Shown: positions 1-5,670 of the stretch, piece after piece | How positions within the stretch are numbered: the first letter of the stretch is position 1 | How the letters are laid out: each line of letters begins with the position of its first letter | Origin: Phascolarctobacterium sp. | GTDB taxonomy: Bacteria > Bacillota > Negativicutes > Acidaminococcales > Acidaminococcaceae | Direction: 5' to 3' | Length of the DNA: 5,705 nt | NCBI GenBank assembly: GCA_022718015.1 | Contig: JAIHZV010000088.1 | Coordinates: 1 to 5,705 of the forward strand | Translations under genes and position numbers: made by a program | The notes under the pieces: model-generated | Told to the model about the DNA's origin: nothing | Databases searched by the model: none | Seen by the model: the letters and a program-made list of their open reading frames with translations, nothing else

Positions 1-52
1 GGTGGTACCGCGTAAATCACGCCCCTATCGGTTATGCCGGTAGGGGCTTTTT
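1..52 (+). promoter_or_regulatory. T-box riboswitch, 3' part (antiterminator/terminator switch) upstream of dctPQM
   Basis: Positions 1-12 read GGTGGTACCGCG, which matches the last 12 positions of the T-box consensus AGGGTGGNACCGCG without a mismatch. The expected antiterminator can be drawn. The TGGTACC bulge (3-9), which in this family pairs with the free NCCA end of an uncharged tRNA, is flanked by helix A2 (10-12 with 20-22) and helix A1 (1-2 with 23-24, cut by the window edge). Bases 21-24 are also needed by the terminator stem, so the two structures exclude each other, as a T-box switch requires. Known role: uncharged tRNA stabilises the antiterminator and lets transcription continue. 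Stem I and the specifier loop lie outside the window, so the cognate amino acid cannot be read. The only gene it can control here is dctP, which begins 56 nt after the U-tract. Confidence 0.88.
21..52 (+). terminator. Intrinsic terminator of the T-box leader
   Basis: An 11-bp stem pairs 21-31 (GCCCCTATCGG) with 37-47 (CCGGTAGGGGC). It contains one G-U wobble (28 with 40) and a 5-nt loop, and is followed by five T residues at 48-52. This is a textbook Rho-independent terminator. It would stop transcription ahead of dctP unless the antiterminator forms. Confidence 0.9.
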
Positions 53-92
53 ATTATTCATTTTTTATTAAACAAGCAAGGATGCTTGGGGG

Positions 93-100
93 AAAGGAAG
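93..100 (+). promoter_or_regulatory. Ribosome binding site deciding the dctP start
   Basis: AAAGGAAG ends 8 nt before the ATG at 109. It selects this ATG over the in-frame ATG at 34, which lies inside the T-box terminator loop and would add 25 residues in front of the lipoprotein signal. Confidence 0.75.
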
Positions 101-108
101 TTGTTTTT

Positions 109-1128
109 ATGAAAAAATTTGCTAAAACATTCACTGCTGCAGCTATGATTGCTGCTATGGCTTTAATCGCCGGCTGCGGTGGCGGCTCCGATAAGCAGGC
201 TGCTTCGTCCGGCGGCAAGGTTACGTTGAAAATGGCAGCACATCTGCCGCAAAGCCATCCGCTGGTGAAGGCTATGCAGGACTTGAAGGCTAAGACGGCG
301 GAAAAATCCGGCGGCACCTTGGATATCCAGATTTATCCGGCAGGCCAGCTGTTTAATGATAAAAATATGAATGACGCATTGATTAGCGGCGGCGTAGATA
401 TGGGCTTGAATACCGTAGGCCGTTGGGCAAGCATCGTTCCGGCGATGGACGTGTTCGACCTGCCGTTCCTCTTCCCGACCTATGAAAAAATTGGCAAGGC
501 TGTCGACGGCGGCTTGGGCGACAAGCTGGGCGCAGAGCTGGAGAAGAAGGGCGTGCGTCCGCTGATTTGGGCAGATTATGGCTTCGTGCAGTTCGCTAAC
601 AGCAAAAAGCCGATTCAAGCTCCTGAGGATTTCGCCGGTCTGAAAATCCGCGGCTACAGCAAATATTCTACTGAAACAATCAAGGCCTTGGGTGCTTCCA
701 GTGTAACGATGGGCTCGGGCGAGGTATATATGGGCATTCAGCGCGGTACGATTGATGGTCAGGTTTCCGGTACGACGGCAATGCGCGACCGCAAAATGTA
801 TGAGGTTACCAAGTATCTGACCGTTACCAACCATGGCTGTCCGGAATTTTTGCTGGCGATTAACGATAAATCCTATGCAAAGCTGAACGACCAGCAGAAG
901 AAGGCACTGACCGATGCAGCAAAAGAGGTGCAGCAGGCTATCCGCGACAATGCGAAGAAGGAAGACCTGAAGGCGCTCGACGATTTGAAGGCCAAAGGCA
1001 TGGAGGTTTACGTTGTGCCTGAAGGCGAGCTGCAAAAATGGCGTGACGCAACCAAGTCTACTTGGGAGCAGTTCGTGAAGGAAACCGGCAAGACCGGTCA
1101 GGAGCTGATTGATATCTGCATTAAATAA
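109..1128 (+). CDS. dctP: TRAP transporter solute-binding protein, DctP family, lipoprotein
   Basis: 339 residues, a normal length for DctP-type extracytoplasmic binding proteins. Known role: captures a carboxylate-bearing solute outside the membrane and delivers it to the DctQM permease. The N-terminus has the positive stretch MKK, a hydrophobic core and the lipobox LIAGC with Cys23, so the mature protein should be lipid-anchored; a Gly/Ser-rich linker follows. Family landmarks are the HLPQSHP segment (45-51), IYPAGQLFND (75-84), the DLPFLFP segment (117-123) and GLKIRGY (177-183). Arg181 is at the place of the conserved arginine that in this family salt-bridges the ligand carboxylate. The C-terminal third is Lys/Glu-rich and helical. 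The start at 109 is chosen for the binding site at 93-100 and the signal peptide. It is the first gene of the dctPQM operon, directly behind a T-box, so tRNA-charging control is likely. The family is clear; the substrate cannot be told from sequence alone. Confidence 0.93.
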   Translation: MKKFAKTFTAAAMIAAMALIAGCGGGSDKQAASSGGKVTLKMAAHLPQSHPLVKAMQDLKAKTAEKSGGTLDIQIYPAGQLFNDKNMNDALISGGVDMGLNTVGRWASIVPAMDVFDLPFLFPTYEKIGKAVDGGLGDKLGAELEKKGVRPLIWADYGFVQFANSKKPIQAPEDFAGLKIRGYSKYSTETIKALGASSVTMGSGEVYMGIQRGTIDGQVSGTTAMRDRKMYEVTKYLTVTNHGCPEFLLAINDKSYAKLNDQQKKALTDAAKEVQQAIRDNAKKEDLKALDDLKAKGMEVYVVPEGELQKWRDATKSTWEQFVKETGKTGQELIDICIK

Positions 1129-1153
1129 GTTCGGCTAGAAGTGAGAGTGATTA

Positions 1154-1696
1154 GTGGTGGAAAAGTTTCTGCTTATTTATGAAAAGTTTTTAAAGGTGCT
1201 GACGAAACTCGTCGGCGTTATCGCCGGAGCGCTGGTTATGTACTGTGCGTTCAGCATTGTCTGGGAGGTTATTGCCCGCGGCGTGCTGAATTCGCCGACA
1301 GAATGGGTTATGGAAATTTCCACCTATTGCATCCTGATAGCAGGCTTTTTGGGCATGGGCGTGGCCTATGCAGGCAAGAAGCATATTCATGTGGATATTT
1401 TTGTTTCCCAGATGTCGCCTAAAATGCTGACCTATGTGGAGGTGTTCACCTCGCTGCTGGGCATTTTCTACAGCTATATATTTATGGTTTATTCTTGGGA
1501 TATGGCGATGCTGTCGCTGGAGCTGAACAACTGCGCACCGACGACGCTGGGCACGCCGCTGTGGATTCCGCAGATGTCGATGCCGCTGGGCTTTGGCGTG
1601 CTGCTGCTGCAGCTTGTCCGCACGCTGTTAGAGGATATTATCAAGATTAAAAATAATGATTTTACAAGAGATTTTGAGAAGGAGGTAAGTAAATAA
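1154..1696 (+). CDS. dctQ: TRAP transporter small permease subunit, DctQ family
   Basis: 180 residues with four hydrophobic segments, roughly 18-42, 52-73, 92-116 and 135-160, the usual topology of the small TRAP subunit. The stretch with Glu38 and Arg42, then PTEW (48-51) and the AYAGKKHIHVD segment (71-81) with its His, match the DctQ family pattern. Known role: partners the large DctM subunit and helps dock the binding protein. The start is a GTG at 1154 (a second GTG follows at 1157); an in-frame TGA at 1148-1150 excludes anything earlier. The upstream region is purine-rich (GAAGTGAGAG, 1139-1148) but has no good Shine-Dalgarno core, so initiation may be weak or coupled to dctP, which ends 25 nt before. 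The stop overlaps the dctM start codon by one base (TAATG). Confidence 0.92.
   Translation: MVEKFLLIYEKFLKVLTKLVGVIAGALVMYCAFSIVWEVIARGVLNSPTEWVMEISTYCILIAGFLGMGVAYAGKKHIHVDIFVSQMSPKMLTYVEVFTSLLGIFYSYIFMVYSWDMAMLSLELNNCAPTTLGTPLWIPQMSMPLGFGVLLLQLVRTLLEDIIKIKNNDFTRDFEKEVSK
1679..1685 (+). promoter_or_regulatory. Ribosome binding site of dctM inside the end of dctQ
   Basis: AAGGAGG lies within the last codons of dctQ, 10 nt before the ATG at 1696. Together with the TAATG stop/start overlap it makes translational coupling of the two membrane subunits likely. Confidence 0.8.
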
Positions 1697-2973
1697 TGAT
1701 TGCTGGCTTTACTATCCTGCTTCTCGTTCTTCTCGGTCTGGGACTGCCTGTGGCCTTTGCTCTGGGACTCGGCGGTGTCAGCGGCATGCTGGCGTTCATG
1801 GGCGGCGAAAGCGCCTTGAACCAGCTGCCGATTCTTGGCTACAAGTCGCTGGACGATTTCGTGCTGACGGCTGTACCGATGTATATTCTTATGAGCCAGA
1901 TTCTGCTGACCGGCAAGGTGGGCAACAACCTTTTCGATTTGGCGCATAAGTGGCTGCGTCATCTGCCGGGCGGCCTTGGCATTGCGACGGTTATCGCCTG
2001 CGCCATCTTTGCGGCGATCACCGGCTCCTCCGTTGCCTGCGCTGTTACCATCGGCGCGATTGCGATTCCCGAGATGCTCAAGCGTGGCTACGACCGTCCG
2101 CTGGTTTTGGGCGCTGTGGCGGCGGGTGGTACGCTGGGCATTCTGATTCCGCCGTCGATTCCGATGATTCTCTATGGTGCGATTACTGATGAATCCATCG
2201 GCAAGCTGTTCATGAGCGGCGTCGTTCCCGGCGTAATGATGACCGTGATGATTATGGCAATCGTTGTCTTCCGCTCGCGTCATCTGGAGCGTGAGGCGGC
2301 AGCGCCGTGGAGCGAGCGCATGGAGGCGCTGCGTAAAAACTTTTGGGGACTGATGCTGCCCGTCATCGTTGTCGGCGGTATCTACACCGGTGTGTTTACG
2401 CCGACGGAGGCTGCCGGCATCGGCACGATATACAGCCTCGTGATAACTTTCTTCATTTATAAGACGCTCAAGCTCAGCGACCTGCCGGAGATTTTGAACG
2501 ACACGATTAAGACGACCTGCATGATTTTCGCCATTATGATTGGCGCTACGCTGTTTGGCTTCGTGCTGACCATTCTGGATGCGCCGCAGGCGCTGACGAC
2601 GGCGGTTGTGGAAATGCAGGCCAGCAAGTGGCTGGTGTTCATTGCTATCAACATTCTGCTGCTTTTCCTCGGCTGTATTTTGGAATCTGTTTCGATTATT
2701 TTTATTACGCTGCCGATTCTCTTTCCGCTGATTACGCAGCTTGGCTTCGACCCTATCTGGTTCAATGTTGTTATGCTGCTGAATCTGGAGCTGGCGCTGA
2801 TTACGCCGCCTGTAGGCATGAACCTGTTCGTGCTGCAGGGCATCAGTCCGGACAGCAAAATGACAGATATAATCAAGGGCGTTATTCCGTTTGGTGCGGC
2901 GATGGCGCTGGAGATTGTGATTTTGTGCTTTTTCCCGGAGGTGGCTACCTGGCTGCCTAGCGTAGTGAAGTAG
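1696..2973 (+). CDS. dctM: TRAP transporter large permease subunit, DctM family
   Basis: 425 residues, the standard DctM length, hydrophobic almost throughout (about 11-12 membrane segments plus re-entrant loops). Known role: the ion-coupled transport channel of TRAP systems, normally driven by a sodium gradient. Conserved stretches visible in order: LDDFVLTAVPMYILMSQ (52-68), the ITGSSVACA loop (108-116), GGTLGILIPPSIPMILYG (144-161), GVFTPTEAAGIG (232-243), CILESVSIIFITLPILFP (327-344) and the ITPPVGMNLFVLQGI re-entrant loop (369-383). The proline-rich loops at 151-156 and 370-373 are the repeated inverted elements that shape the substrate and sodium sites in this family. No frameshift or truncation is seen. 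It is the last gene of the operon and is followed after one base by a GC-rich hairpin. Confidence 0.95.
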   Translation: MIAGFTILLLVLLGLGLPVAFALGLGGVSGMLAFMGGESALNQLPILGYKSLDDFVLTAVPMYILMSQILLTGKVGNNLFDLAHKWLRHLPGGLGIATVIACAIFAAITGSSVACAVTIGAIAIPEMLKRGYDRPLVLGAVAAGGTLGILIPPSIPMILYGAITDESIGKLFMSGVVPGVMMTVMIMAIVVFRSRHLEREAAAPWSERMEALRKNFWGLMLPVIVVGGIYTGVFTPTEAAGIGTIYSLVITFFIYKTLKLSDLPEILNDTIKTTCMIFAIMIGATLFGFVLTILDAPQALTTAVVEMQASKWLVFIAINILLLFLGCILESVSIIFITLPILFPLITQLGFDPIWFNVVMLLNLELALITPPVGMNLFVLQGISPDSKMTDIIKGVIPFGAAMALEIVILCFFPEVATWLPSVVK

Positions 2974-2974
2974 G

Positions 2975-3005
2975 AGGGAGCGCGTCTTTTAAGGCGCGCC
3001 TCCCT
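2975..3005 (+). terminator. Hairpin closing the dctPQM operon (probable terminator)
   Basis: AGGGAG (2975-2980) pairs with CTCCCT (3000-3005). After a single bulged C at 2999, CGCGTC (2981-2986) pairs with GGCGCG (2993-2998), leaving a TTTTAA loop. This is about 12 bp of GC-rich stem starting one base after the dctM stop. No T run follows directly; the next T run is at 3021-3024. It is either a weak intrinsic terminator, a 3' end protecting the mRNA, or a pause site. Confidence 0.6.
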
Positions 3006-3025
3006 ACAACTCTATAAAAATTTTA

Positions 3026-3054
3026 TTGACAGAGAAAACGAAAAAGCATATAAT
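3026..3054 (+). promoter_or_regulatory. Consensus sigma-70/sigma-A promoter of typA
   Basis: TTGACA (3026-3031) and TATAAT (3049-3054) are both perfect consensus hexamers separated by exactly 17 bp. Transcription should begin near 3061, giving a leader of about 70 nt before the typA ATG. Confidence 0.9.
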
Positions 3055-3070
3055 AATTTAGTAATACCGT

Positions 3071-3099
3071 AAAGGATGCGCTTGACAAGCATCCTTTTT
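3071..3099 (+). terminator. Terminator-shaped hairpin in the typA leader
   Basis: AAAGGATGC (3071-3079) pairs with GCATCCTTT (3089-3097) over 9 bp around a 9-nt loop. A T run (3095-3099, then TTGTTTTT from 3101) follows. It begins about 10 nt after the predicted start site, so it may be an attenuator, a 5' stabilising stem or the end of a very short RNA. A competing stem, GCTT (3080-3083) with AAGC (3087-3090), would disrupt it. It lies downstream of the typA promoter, so it can act on typA transcription. It could also serve as a back-up terminator for dctPQM read-through. Confidence 0.6.
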
Positions 3100-3112
3100 C
3101 TTGTTTTTCATG

Positions 3113-3118
3113 AAGGAG
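3113..3118 (+). promoter_or_regulatory. Ribosome binding site deciding the typA start
   Basis: AAGGAG lies 12 nt before the ATG at 3131. It favours that ATG over the in-frame TTG at 3101 and ATG at 3110, which would lie upstream of or within the site itself. Confidence 0.75.
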
Positions 3119-3130
3119 AGAACAATAGCA

Positions 3131-4954
3131 ATGATTAGAAATGATATTCGTAATATAGCAATTATTGCCCACGTTGACCATGGCAAGACCACTCTGGTTG
3201 ATGCTATGCTGAAGCAAAGCGGTATTTTCCGTGCTAATGAACATGTAGAGGACCGTGTTATGGACTCCAATGCTCTGGAGCGTGAGCGTGGTATCACCAT
3301 CCTTTCCAAAAATACTGCAGTTATGCATGAAGGCGTAAAAATCAACATCCTTGACACCCCGGGCCATGCTGATTTTGGCGGCGAGGTAGAGCGCGTACTG
3401 ACCATGGTTGATGGCGTACTGCTGCTGGTTGATGCTTATGAAGGACCGATGCCGCAGACTAAATACGTTCTGCGTAAAGCTTTGGAGCAGCATCTGAAAC
3501 CGATTGTTGTTATCAACAAGATTGACCGTCCTGACCAACGTGTTGATGAGGTTATCGACGAGGTTCTGGACCTGTTCATCGAGCTGGACGCTGATGAAGA
3601 CCAGCTGGAGTTCCCGGTGGTTCTGGCTTCTGCTCGTAATGGTATTGCTAAGCTGTCCATGGACGACGAAAGCACTACTCTGGAGCCGCTGTTCAAGGTT
3701 ATTCTGGAAAACATTCCTGCTCCGGACGTAGATGTTGACGCTCCGCTGCAGATGATTGTTAACACTCTGGATTATGATGATTATGTAGGCCGTATCGTTG
3801 TAGGCCGTGTTATCCGCGGCACCATCCACAATGGCGAAAACATTGTGCTGATGGATGAGGGCGGCAACCGCAATGGCAAGATTGGCCGTCTGTACAGCTA
3901 TCAAGGCCTGAAGCGTGTAGAAACTGACGCTGTACAGGCTGGCGACATCGTTGCTCTTATCGGTCTGCAGGATGCTAACATCGGCGACACCATCGCTGAC
4001 CCTGAGCATCCGGAGGCACTGAAGGGCATCAAGATTGATGAGCCGACTCTGTCCATGCTGTTCTATGTAAATAACAGTCCCTTCGCTGGCCGTGAGGGCG
4101 AGTTTGTAACCAGCCGTCACCTGCGTGACCGTCTGTTTAAAGAAGTAAAAACCAACGTATCTATGCGCGTTGAAGAAACTGAAACTCCTGATGCATATAA
4201 GGTTTCCGGCCGTGGCGAGCTGCATCTGTCCATCCTCATCGAAACCATGCGTCGTGAAGGCTTCGAACTGCAGGTTGGCAAGCCGAAGGTTATTATGCAC
4301 CGTGACGAAAACGGCACGCTCGTTGAGCCTATGGAGGCATTGACCATCGACGTACCGCAGGATTACATGGGCGCTGTTATGGAAGGCCTTGGTCTGCGTA
4401 AGGCTGAGCTGCAGAACATGACCGAGATGGCAGGCTACCTGCGTATGGAATTCAAGATTCCGGCACGTGGCTTAATCGGCTTCCGTAACCAGTTCCTGAC
4501 CGATACCAAAGGTAACGGCATCATGAACCACGTTTTCGCCGGCTATGAAGAATACAAGGGCGAAATCCCCGGTCGTACCCGCGGCAGCCTTGTTGCTTTT
4601 GAAACCGGTGAAACCACCTCCTACGGCATTGGCAATGCGCAAGAGCGCGGCACCATGTTCGTTGTTCCGGCTGAAAAGATTTATGAAGGCCAGCTCGTTG
4701 GCGAAAACAGCCGTGAAGAGGATATGGACGTTAACCCCTGCAAGAAGAAACATGTCAGCAACATGCGTGCTGCCGGCAGTGATGATGCAATCCGTCTGAT
4801 TCCGCCTCAGACCTTCTCTCTGGAGCAGGCTCTGGAGCATATCAACGAGGATGAACTGGTTGAGGTTACTCCGAAGAGCATCCGTATGCGTAAGAAGGTT
4901 CTGAGCCGTCTGGAGCGCGGTAAGCTGCGCGGCCGCATGAAAAACATGCAATAA
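3131..4954 (+). CDS. typA: Translational GTPase TypA/BipA
   Basis: 607 residues, the same length as E. coli BipA. Known role: a ribosome-binding GTPase of the EF-G/LepA type, acting in ribosome assembly and in growth under cold or other stress. All GTP-binding motifs are visible: G1 AHVDHGKTT (13-21), switch I with ERERGITI (50-57), G3 DTPGH (75-79) with the catalytic His79, G4 NKID (129-132) and G5 SARNG (167-171). The beta-barrel domain II follows (about 205-300), then the EF-G-like domains III and V (about 305-480). The BipA-specific C-terminal part includes the [18 protein letters not shown] stretch (446-463) and a basic end ([18 protein letters not shown]). The start at 3131 gives exactly the family N-terminus. 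Arg is mostly CGT/CGC and Thr mostly ACC/ACT, as expected of a highly expressed gene. It has its own promoter and no terminator before the next one. Confidence 0.98.
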   Translation: MIRNDIRNIAIIAHVDHGKTTLVDAMLKQSGIFRANEHVEDRVMDSNALERERGITILSKNTAVMHEGVKINILDTPGHADFGGEVERVLTMVDGVLLLVDAYEGPMPQTKYVLRKALEQHLKPIVVINKIDRPDQRVDEVIDEVLDLFIELDADEDQLEFPVVLASARNGIAKLSMDDESTTLEPLFKVILENIPAPDVDVDAPLQMIVNTLDYDDYVGRIVVGRVIRGTIHNGENIVLMDEGGNRNGKIGRLYSYQGLKRVETDAVQAGDIVALIGLQDANIGDTIADPEHPEALKGIKIDEPTLSMLFYVNNSPFAGREGEFVTSRHLRDRLFKEVKTNVSMRVEETETPDAYKVSGRGELHLSILIETMRREGFELQVGKPKVIMHRDENGTLVEPMEALTIDVPQDYMGAVMEGLGLRKAELQNMTEMAGYLRMEFKIPARGLIGFRNQFLTDTKGNGIMNHVFAGYEEYKGEIPGRTRGSLVAFETGETTSYGIGNAQERGTMFVVPAEKIYEGQLVGENSREEDMDVNPCKKKHVSNMRAAGSDDAIRLIPPQTFSLEQALEHINEDELVEVTPKSIRMRKKVLSRLERGKLRGRMKNMQ

Positions 4955-4961
4955 TAATTCT

Positions 4962-4990
4962 TTGACAAGCTGTAGATAATTTGCTAAAAT
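4962..4990 (+). promoter_or_regulatory. Strong sigma-A promoter of sepF
   Basis: TTGACA (4962-4967) and TAAAAT (4985-4990) are separated by 17 bp, with an extended -10 TG at 4982-4983. Transcription should start near 4997, leaving a leader of about 80 nt. The -35 begins only 7 nt after the typA stop. Confidence 0.85.
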
Positions 4991-5020
4991 AAGGATAACT
5001 ACATTAGTCTATTCCGTTGA

Positions 5021-5050
5021 TTAGCGAATGTTTATAGATAAATGCGCTAA
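5021..5050 (+). other. Imperfect stem-loop in the sepF leader
   Basis: TTAGCG (5021-5026) pairs perfectly with CGCTAA (5045-5050). Inside it TTTA (5031-5034) pairs with TAAA (5039-5042) around a TAGA loop. It ends 14 nt before the sepF ribosome binding site and has no T run, so it is not a terminator. It could influence mRNA stability or translation, or be chance in AT-rich sequence. Confidence 0.35.
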
Positions 5051-5064
5051 CAGTTTATTAGTTT

Positions 5065-5069
5065 GGAGG
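5065..5069 (+). promoter_or_regulatory. Ribosome binding site deciding the sepF start
   Basis: GGAGG lies 8 nt before the ATG at 5078. The in-frame TTG at 5063 overlaps this site and is therefore unlikely to be the start. Confidence 0.8.
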
Positions 5070-5077
5070 CTGGAGCC

Positions 5078-5455
5078 ATGGATTTGAAAAATACGGCAAA
5101 AAAATTCTTTTGGGCAGATGAAGAAGAGGAGCTGCAGGAGGAGTATAGCACTCCGCGCCTGCTGAAATCCGGTCATTTGAATATTATGGTGCGCACACCG
5201 AAATCCTTTGCGGATGTTCGTGAATATGCTGATTCCCTGATGAACGGCTGCGCTATTATGGTCAGCTTTGATGCAGTTGATGCTGTGCTGAAGAATCGTA
5301 TTTTTGATTATCTTAATGGCGTAAGCTACATTGTGAACGCGTCTGTTTCTGCTGTTAATGACAACCTGCTGCTTTATGCACCAGAGCAGGTACAGATTGA
5401 CAAGCCGCAGACTGCACGCCGCAGTGGTGTTATGTCCTCTTGGCTGAATAAATAA
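5078..5455 (+). CDS. sepF: Cell division protein SepF (YlmF family)
   Basis: 125 residues, somewhat shorter than the roughly 150 of Bacillus SepF. Known role: a membrane-bound FtsZ partner that tethers and aligns the division ring. The N-terminus MDLKNTAKKFFWADEEEE matches the SepF plan of a short amphipathic membrane helix (1-12) followed by an acidic linker (14-22). The core domain (about 33-108) shows the family pattern: RTPKSFADVREYADSL (39-54), a beta strand CAIMVSFDAVD (58-68), the helix RIFDYLNGVSY (74-84) and the closing strand NLLLYAPEQVQI (96-107). The second glycine of the usual YALxG segment is replaced in IVNASVSAV (85-93), so the protein is somewhat divergent. The linker is shorter than usual, which explains the length. 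It has its own promoter and terminator, and is not next to the ylmE/yggT genes that usually flank sepF in Firmicutes. It could be a second SepF paralogue. Confidence 0.85.
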   Translation: MDLKNTAKKFFWADEEEELQEEYSTPRLLKSGHLNIMVRTPKSFADVREYADSLMNGCAIMVSFDAVDAVLKNRIFDYLNGVSYIVNASVSAVNDNLLLYAPEQVQIDKPQTARRSGVMSSWLNK

Positions 5456-5468
5456 AAAAGAATTTAGA

Positions 5469-5519
5469 GAAGCTATTGCACTGAGAGTTGTGTCTTGGTG
5501 TGATAGCTTCTTTTGTTTT
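5469..5519 (+). terminator. Long intrinsic terminator after sepF
   Basis: An 18-bp stem pairs 5469-5486 with 5493-5510, with four G-U wobbles and a GTTGTG loop. The outer 8 bp (GAAGCTAT with ATAGCTTC) are perfect. TTTTGTTTT follows at 5511-5519. It starts 13 nt after the sepF stop and separates sepF from the downstream nuclease gene. Confidence 0.88.
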
Positions 5520-5569
5520 GCGCGGAAGGCTATTTCTAAACTTTCGTTTGTGAATTTCCTGTGCAGTAC

Positions 5570-5598
5570 TTTCAAAAAGCGTTTTATAATGCTAAAAT
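5570..5598 (+). promoter_or_regulatory. Possible promoter of the exodeoxyribonuclease III gene
   Basis: An extended -10, TGCTAAAAT (TG at 5590-5591, hexamer 5593-5598), sits 17 bp after a poor -35, TTTCAA (5570-5575). Perfect TATAAT hexamers also occur at 5585-5590 and 5598-5603 but have no convincing -35. The gene lies behind a strong terminator and needs a promoter here; which -10 is used cannot be decided. Confidence 0.4.
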
Positions 5599-5670
5599 AT
5601 AATGGAGAATATTTATTGAAGATGCCAGTCATCTTAGACGAAGAATTTACGAAAGAGCGAGGTATAGATT

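Noticed and set aside
73..88. Small hairpin CAAGC/GCTTG just upstream of the dctP ribosome binding site
   Set aside because: Only 5 bp with a 6-nt loop, in an ordinary leader; it does not cover the Shine-Dalgarno site and could easily be chance.
34..108. N-terminal extension of DctP from the ATG at 34
   Set aside because: That ATG lies in the loop of the T-box terminator, has no ribosome binding site and would bury the lipoprotein signal peptide.
163..1035. 290-codon open frame on the minus strand across dctP
   Set aside because: Antisense shadow of a clear binding-protein gene, with a His/Cys/Arg-rich composition and no family resemblance.
1489..2283. 264-codon open frame on the minus strand across dctQ/dctM
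   Set aside because: Composition very rich in His, Asn, Gln and Arg, as expected of the reverse complement of membrane-protein codons; no plausible start signal.
3101..3130. TypA start at TTG 3101 or ATG 3110
   Set aside because: Both lie before or within the AAGGAG site; the ATG at 3131 gives the exact family N-terminus and the 607-residue family length.
3023..4300. Long 425-codon open frame on the minus strand across typA
   Set aside because: It is fully antisense to a textbook BipA gene, has no recognisable domain or ribosome binding site, and its length is explained by the regular codon bias of typA.
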